From Acidobacteriota bacterium (GTDB taxonomy: Bacteria; Actinomycetota; Acidimicrobiia; Spongiisociales; UBA5794): DNA of 7,785 bases. The stretch's first letter is position 1, and the number at the start of each line of letters is the position of its first letter. The notes beneath the pieces were generated by a model, which ran no database searches, had not been told where the DNA came from, and worked only from the letters and a program-made list of their open reading frames with translations. Location: NCBI GenBank assembly GCA_004356175.1, contig SMXV01000047.1, positions 1 to 7,785 of the forward strand, read 5' to 3'. The translations under genes were made by a program, and so were the position numbers. Below, piece by piece: positions 6,215-7,785 of the stretch.

Positions 6215-7072
6215 ATGAGTGACGGCACAATTCCGCAGTCGGACGTGATTTCTGTCGAGTTTGACGGATACGTCGCGACAGTTTGGCTTGACCGGGCGCG
6301 AAGCATGAACGCGTTTGCGCACGACTTTTGGGAGGACATGCCACGGATTATGGAGGCTCTGGGAGAAAGGACCGATGTCAGGGCGGTTGTGATTGCTGGC
6401 AAGGGTCGGGCTTTCTCGATCGGTATCGACCTCAAGGCCTTTGGTCCGATGTTCACGAATGATGGCATCGACCCGTCGCTCGACCCCCCACCAGGATCTG
6501 AGGTCGCCAAGCGTCACATCCTGTACCAATCGATCAAGGACCTACAACGTGCATTCAGCGCGATTGCACAATGTCCCAAACCTGTGATTGCAGCCGTGCA
6601 CGGTCACTGCATCGGGGCAGGGGTTGACCTCATCACAGCATGTGACATCAGGTACGCATCCGCGGATGCTTCCTTCTCGGTACGAGAAACGAAGATCGCA
6701 ATGGTCGCAGACGTTGGGACGCTCCAGCGCCTGCCACACATCATCGATCCTGGTCGGATGGCCGAGATCGTGTTCACCGGCCGCGACTTTGCCGCAGCCG
6801 AAGCACATGAGATGGGACTGGTATCGCGGGTCCTTGAGGACCGAGAATCACTCCATACCGCAGCCCACGAACTCGCGCAAGAGATCGCAGCGAACTCTCC
6901 CTTGGCAGTCCAAGGAGCAAAAGCCGTACTCGCGGCTGGCGAAGGCCGAACAGTTGAGCAGAACTTGGACTACATCGCTCTGTGGAACGCTGCATTCATC
7001 GGCTCGCACGACTTCGCAGAGGCGACAAGCGCCTTCCTTGAGAAACGACCTCCCGAGTTCAGAGGCGAGTAG
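6215..7072 (+). CDS. Crotonase family protein, probable delta(3,5)-delta(2,4)-dienoyl-CoA isomerase
   Basis: The 285-residue crotonase fold protein has the two oxyanion-hole segments GRAFSIGIDLK (64-74) and HGHCIGAGVDL (129-139). Three acidic residues, D138, E158 and D166, have the spacing (20 and 8) of the catalytic D176, E196 and D204 in rat mitochondrial dienoyl-CoA isomerase ECH1. The surroundings also match: GVDLITACDIRYAS (136-149) and VADVGTLQRLP (164-174). This favours isomerising 3,5-dienoyl-CoA to 2,4-dienoyl-CoA in beta-oxidation of unsaturated fatty acids, rather than plain hydration. The protein is cytosolic, with no signal peptide. The frame could start at GTG 6191, but that adds eight residues next to the palindrome, and a -10 hexamer lies between; ATG 6215 is preferred. 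A generic enoyl-CoA hydratase is the alternative label. A strong terminator overlaps its end. Confidence 0.9.
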   Translation: MSDGTIPQSDVISVEFDGYVATVWLDRARSMNAFAHDFWEDMPRIMEALGERTDVRAVVIAGKGRAFSIGIDLKAFGPMFTNDGIDPSLDPPPGSEVAKRHILYQSIKDLQRAFSAIAQCPKPVIAAVHGHCIGAGVDLITACDIRYASADASFSVRETKIAMVADVGTLQRLPHIIDPGRMAEIVFTGRDFAAAEAHEMGLVSRVLEDRESLHTAAHELAQEIAANSPLAVQGAKAVLAAGEGRTVEQNLDYIALWNAAFIGSHDFAEATSAFLEKRPPEFRGE

Positions 7073-7097
7073 TACCGCGCCTCTGAACCCAGGTTTT
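7057..7097 (+). terminator. Rho-independent terminator overlapping the isomerase gene stop
   Basis: GTTCAGAGGCG (7057-7067) and CGCCTCTGAAC (7078-7088) form a perfect 11-bp stem with a 10-nt loop that contains the TAG stop. After a short CCAGG spacer comes TTTT (7094-7097). The stem is strong. The T-run is short and slightly displaced, as often in high-GC genomes. Confidence 0.7.
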
Positions 7098-7125
7098 GCG
7101 CCGACGTGAGCATCTGAGCTACGAT
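7096..7125 (+). promoter_or_regulatory. Likely promoter of the aminotransferase leader
   Basis: TTGCGC (7096-7101), an 18-bp spacer and TACGAT (7120-7125) form a plausible -35/-10 pair just after the terminator. Transcription would start near 7132, which is the A of the ATG of a 16-codon ORF. This is pattern-based inference. Confidence 0.5.
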
Positions 7126-7131
7126 TGAACC

Positions 7132-7182
7132 ATGTCGAGAAACCCGAGGAACACGCGACGCCACCTCTTCGCCGCCCCGTAG
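7132..7182 (+). CDS. Putative leaderless leader peptide, 16 residues
   Basis: An ATG 6 nt after the TACGAT hexamer opens a 16-codon frame, MSRNPRNTRRHLFAAP, ending in TAG at 7180-7182. Four of 16 residues are arginine (AGA, AGG, CGA, CGC), two of them adjacent. Its stop codon lies across the loop edge of a 6-bp hairpin (7170-7187). Position, size and promoter spacing suit a regulatory leader peptide ahead of the aminotransferase gene. Without conservation data it could equally be a chance ORF. A link to arginine supply is conceivable, since class III aminotransferases include arginine-pathway enzymes, but the downstream gene looks more like a GABA-type enzyme. Confidence 0.4.
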   Translation: MSRNPRNTRRHLFAAP

Positions 7183-7199
7183 CGGCGGTCCATGACCGC
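7170..7199 (+). promoter_or_regulatory. Two mutually exclusive hairpins in the aminotransferase leader
   Basis: Hairpin A pairs CGCCGC (7170-7175) with GCGGCG (7182-7187) over a 6-nt loop. Hairpin B pairs GCGGTC (7185-7190) with GACCGC (7194-7199) over the loop CAT. They compete for 7185-7187, so only one can form fully. A contains the stop codon of the first mini-ORF, and B holds the start codon of the second. No T-run follows, so any switch would act on translation rather than as a classical terminator. Confidence 0.45.
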
Positions 7200-7236
7200 G
7201 TCCACACATCCTCACAACCGACAGGAGTTCTCATGA
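7192..7236 (+). CDS. Putative second upstream mini-ORF, 14 residues, overlapping the aminotransferase start
   Basis: ATG at 7192 opens a 14-codon frame, MTASTHPHNRQEFS, whose TGA (7234-7236) overlaps the aminotransferase ATG (7233-7235) as ATGA. That is the same overlap as purF-purM and would allow translational coupling. It has no clear Shine-Dalgarno sequence, and its start sits in the tip of hairpin B. Composition shows nothing protein-like, so it may be fortuitous; its interest is positional. Confidence 0.3.
   Translation: MTASTHPHNRQEFS
7223..7227 (+). promoter_or_regulatory. Ribosome binding site of the aminotransferase (AGGAG)
   Basis: AGGAG lies 5 nt before the ATG at 7233. It is a canonical site and settles this start. 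It also means the gene can be translated without the upstream mini-ORFs. Confidence 0.8.
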
Positions 7237-7785
7237 CTGACCTCAAGAAGAGATTTCAGGACATCATCGCACCTGTAATCGAAACGGTGTACGAAACAGA
7301 AATTATCGATGGCAAAGGAAGCTGGGTAACCAGCAGGGACGGGACACAGTACCTCGACTTTGCCTGCGGCATAGCCACGACGAACCTGGGTCACCGGCCG
7401 GACGCTGTCGCGGCTGCCGCTGCGGCCCAACTCGGCAAGTTCTGGCACGCAGGCGGGACATTTCTCTACGACTCAATCGTCAACGCAGCTGAGAAGATCG
7501 TCAGTATCACTCCCGACGGAATCGACAAAGTGATCTTCATGAACTCGGGTGCTGAAGCTGTCGAGGCATCCGTCAAGCTTGCACGCAAGGTATCTGGCAG
7601 ACAGGGCATTGTCACGTTCCGCGGCGGATTCCATGGACGCACGATGGGTTCGGTCACGTACACGACGTCCAAGGCCAAGTATCGGCAGGGATATCACCCC
7701 CTGCTTCCCTCGATATTTGTGACACCGTTCCCCCACCCATACGGGTGGGGCATGAGCCAGGAAGAAGCGAACGCGTATGCGCTGC
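7233..7785 (+). CDS. Class III PLP-dependent aminotransferase, 3'-truncated by window edge
   Basis: The first 184 codons are present, and the frame is still open at the window end; family members run about 420-450 residues. The N-terminal part shows the fold-type I class III pattern: a DGTQYLDFACGIATTNLGH segment (36-54), NSGAEAVEAS (104-113) for PLP phosphate binding, and GGFHGRTMGS (131-140), with the aromatic that stacks on the PLP ring and a following TSK. The PLP lysine and the specificity-determining C-terminal part are outside the window. The FHGRTMG...TSKAKYRQGYHPLLP stretch resembles 4-aminobutyrate and related omega-amino acid aminotransferases more than acetylornithine aminotransferase, but substrate assignment is not possible from this half. 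The gene has its own promoter, a structured leader with mini-ORFs and a good AGGAG site. The product should be a soluble cytosolic homodimer. Confidence 0.92.
   Translation, partial: MTDLKKRFQDIIAPVIETVYETEIIDGKGSWVTSRDGTQYLDFACGIATTNLGHRPDAVAAAAAAQLGKFWHAGGTFLYDSIVNAAEKIVSITPDGIDKVIFMNSGAEAVEASVKLARKVSGRQGIVTFRGGFHGRTMGSVTYTTSKAKYRQGYHPLLPSIFVTPFPHPYGWGMSQEEANAYAL

Noticed and set aside
6009..6529. Minus-strand frames spanning the palindrome and the start of the isomerase gene
   Set aside because: They run through the 93-bp palindrome and the promoter gap, overlap a secure crotonase gene and show no protein motif.
7233..7785. Acetylornithine aminotransferase (argD), which would fit the Arg-rich leader peptide
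   Set aside because: The visible segment after FHGRT resembles GABA-type enzymes more; with the C-terminal half missing, no gene symbol is justified.
1..7785. Search for a defence system, phage, CRISPR array, tRNA or integrase
   Set aside because: Every substantial frame is assigned to housekeeping, membrane or catabolic families; no direct-repeat array, tRNA-like cloverleaf or recombinase motif was seen.

Overview
The window looks like ordinary chromosome from a moderately GC-rich actinobacterium, tentatively of the Acidimicrobiia type. The reasons are the G/C-ending codon use, several starts placed directly behind a -10 hexamer (leaderless style), a small-type PurL, an Fe-S type PurF, and DUF4389 and DUF4349 membrane proteins. 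The taxonomic call is an inference from style, not from a marker gene.

Layout, left to right. The 3' part of purL (1-874) is followed by a 120-bp gap with a 20-bp imperfect tandem repeat. Next comes a rhomboid protease with an N-terminal zinc-binding Cys/His module (995-1831). purF (1884-3311) and purM (3308-4324) overlap by ATGA and form a translationally coupled pair. Then come a duplicated DUF4389 membrane protein (4385-4996) and, convergent to it, a DUF4349 lipoprotein with a C-terminal membrane helix (5065-6021, minus strand). A divergent gap of about 190 bp holds a 93-bp imperfect palindrome. A crotonase with the dienoyl-CoA isomerase catalytic triad follows (6215-7072) and ends in a strong hairpin terminator. 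A 160-bp leader with two mini-ORFs and two mutually exclusive hairpins leads into a class III aminotransferase, cut by the window end (7233-7785).

Function. PurL, PurF and PurM are steps 4, 1 and 5 of de novo IMP synthesis, so the left half is a purine cluster interrupted by a rhomboid gene. The membrane proteins in the middle have no known link to purines. The right side is catabolic: beta-oxidation of unsaturated fatty acids, and transamination probably of GABA or another omega-amino acid.

No RNA gene, CRISPR array, transposase, phage gene or recognisable defence system was seen. The least explained parts are the three non-coding regions: the repeats before the rhomboid, the palindrome before the isomerase, and the attenuator-like leader before the aminotransferase.
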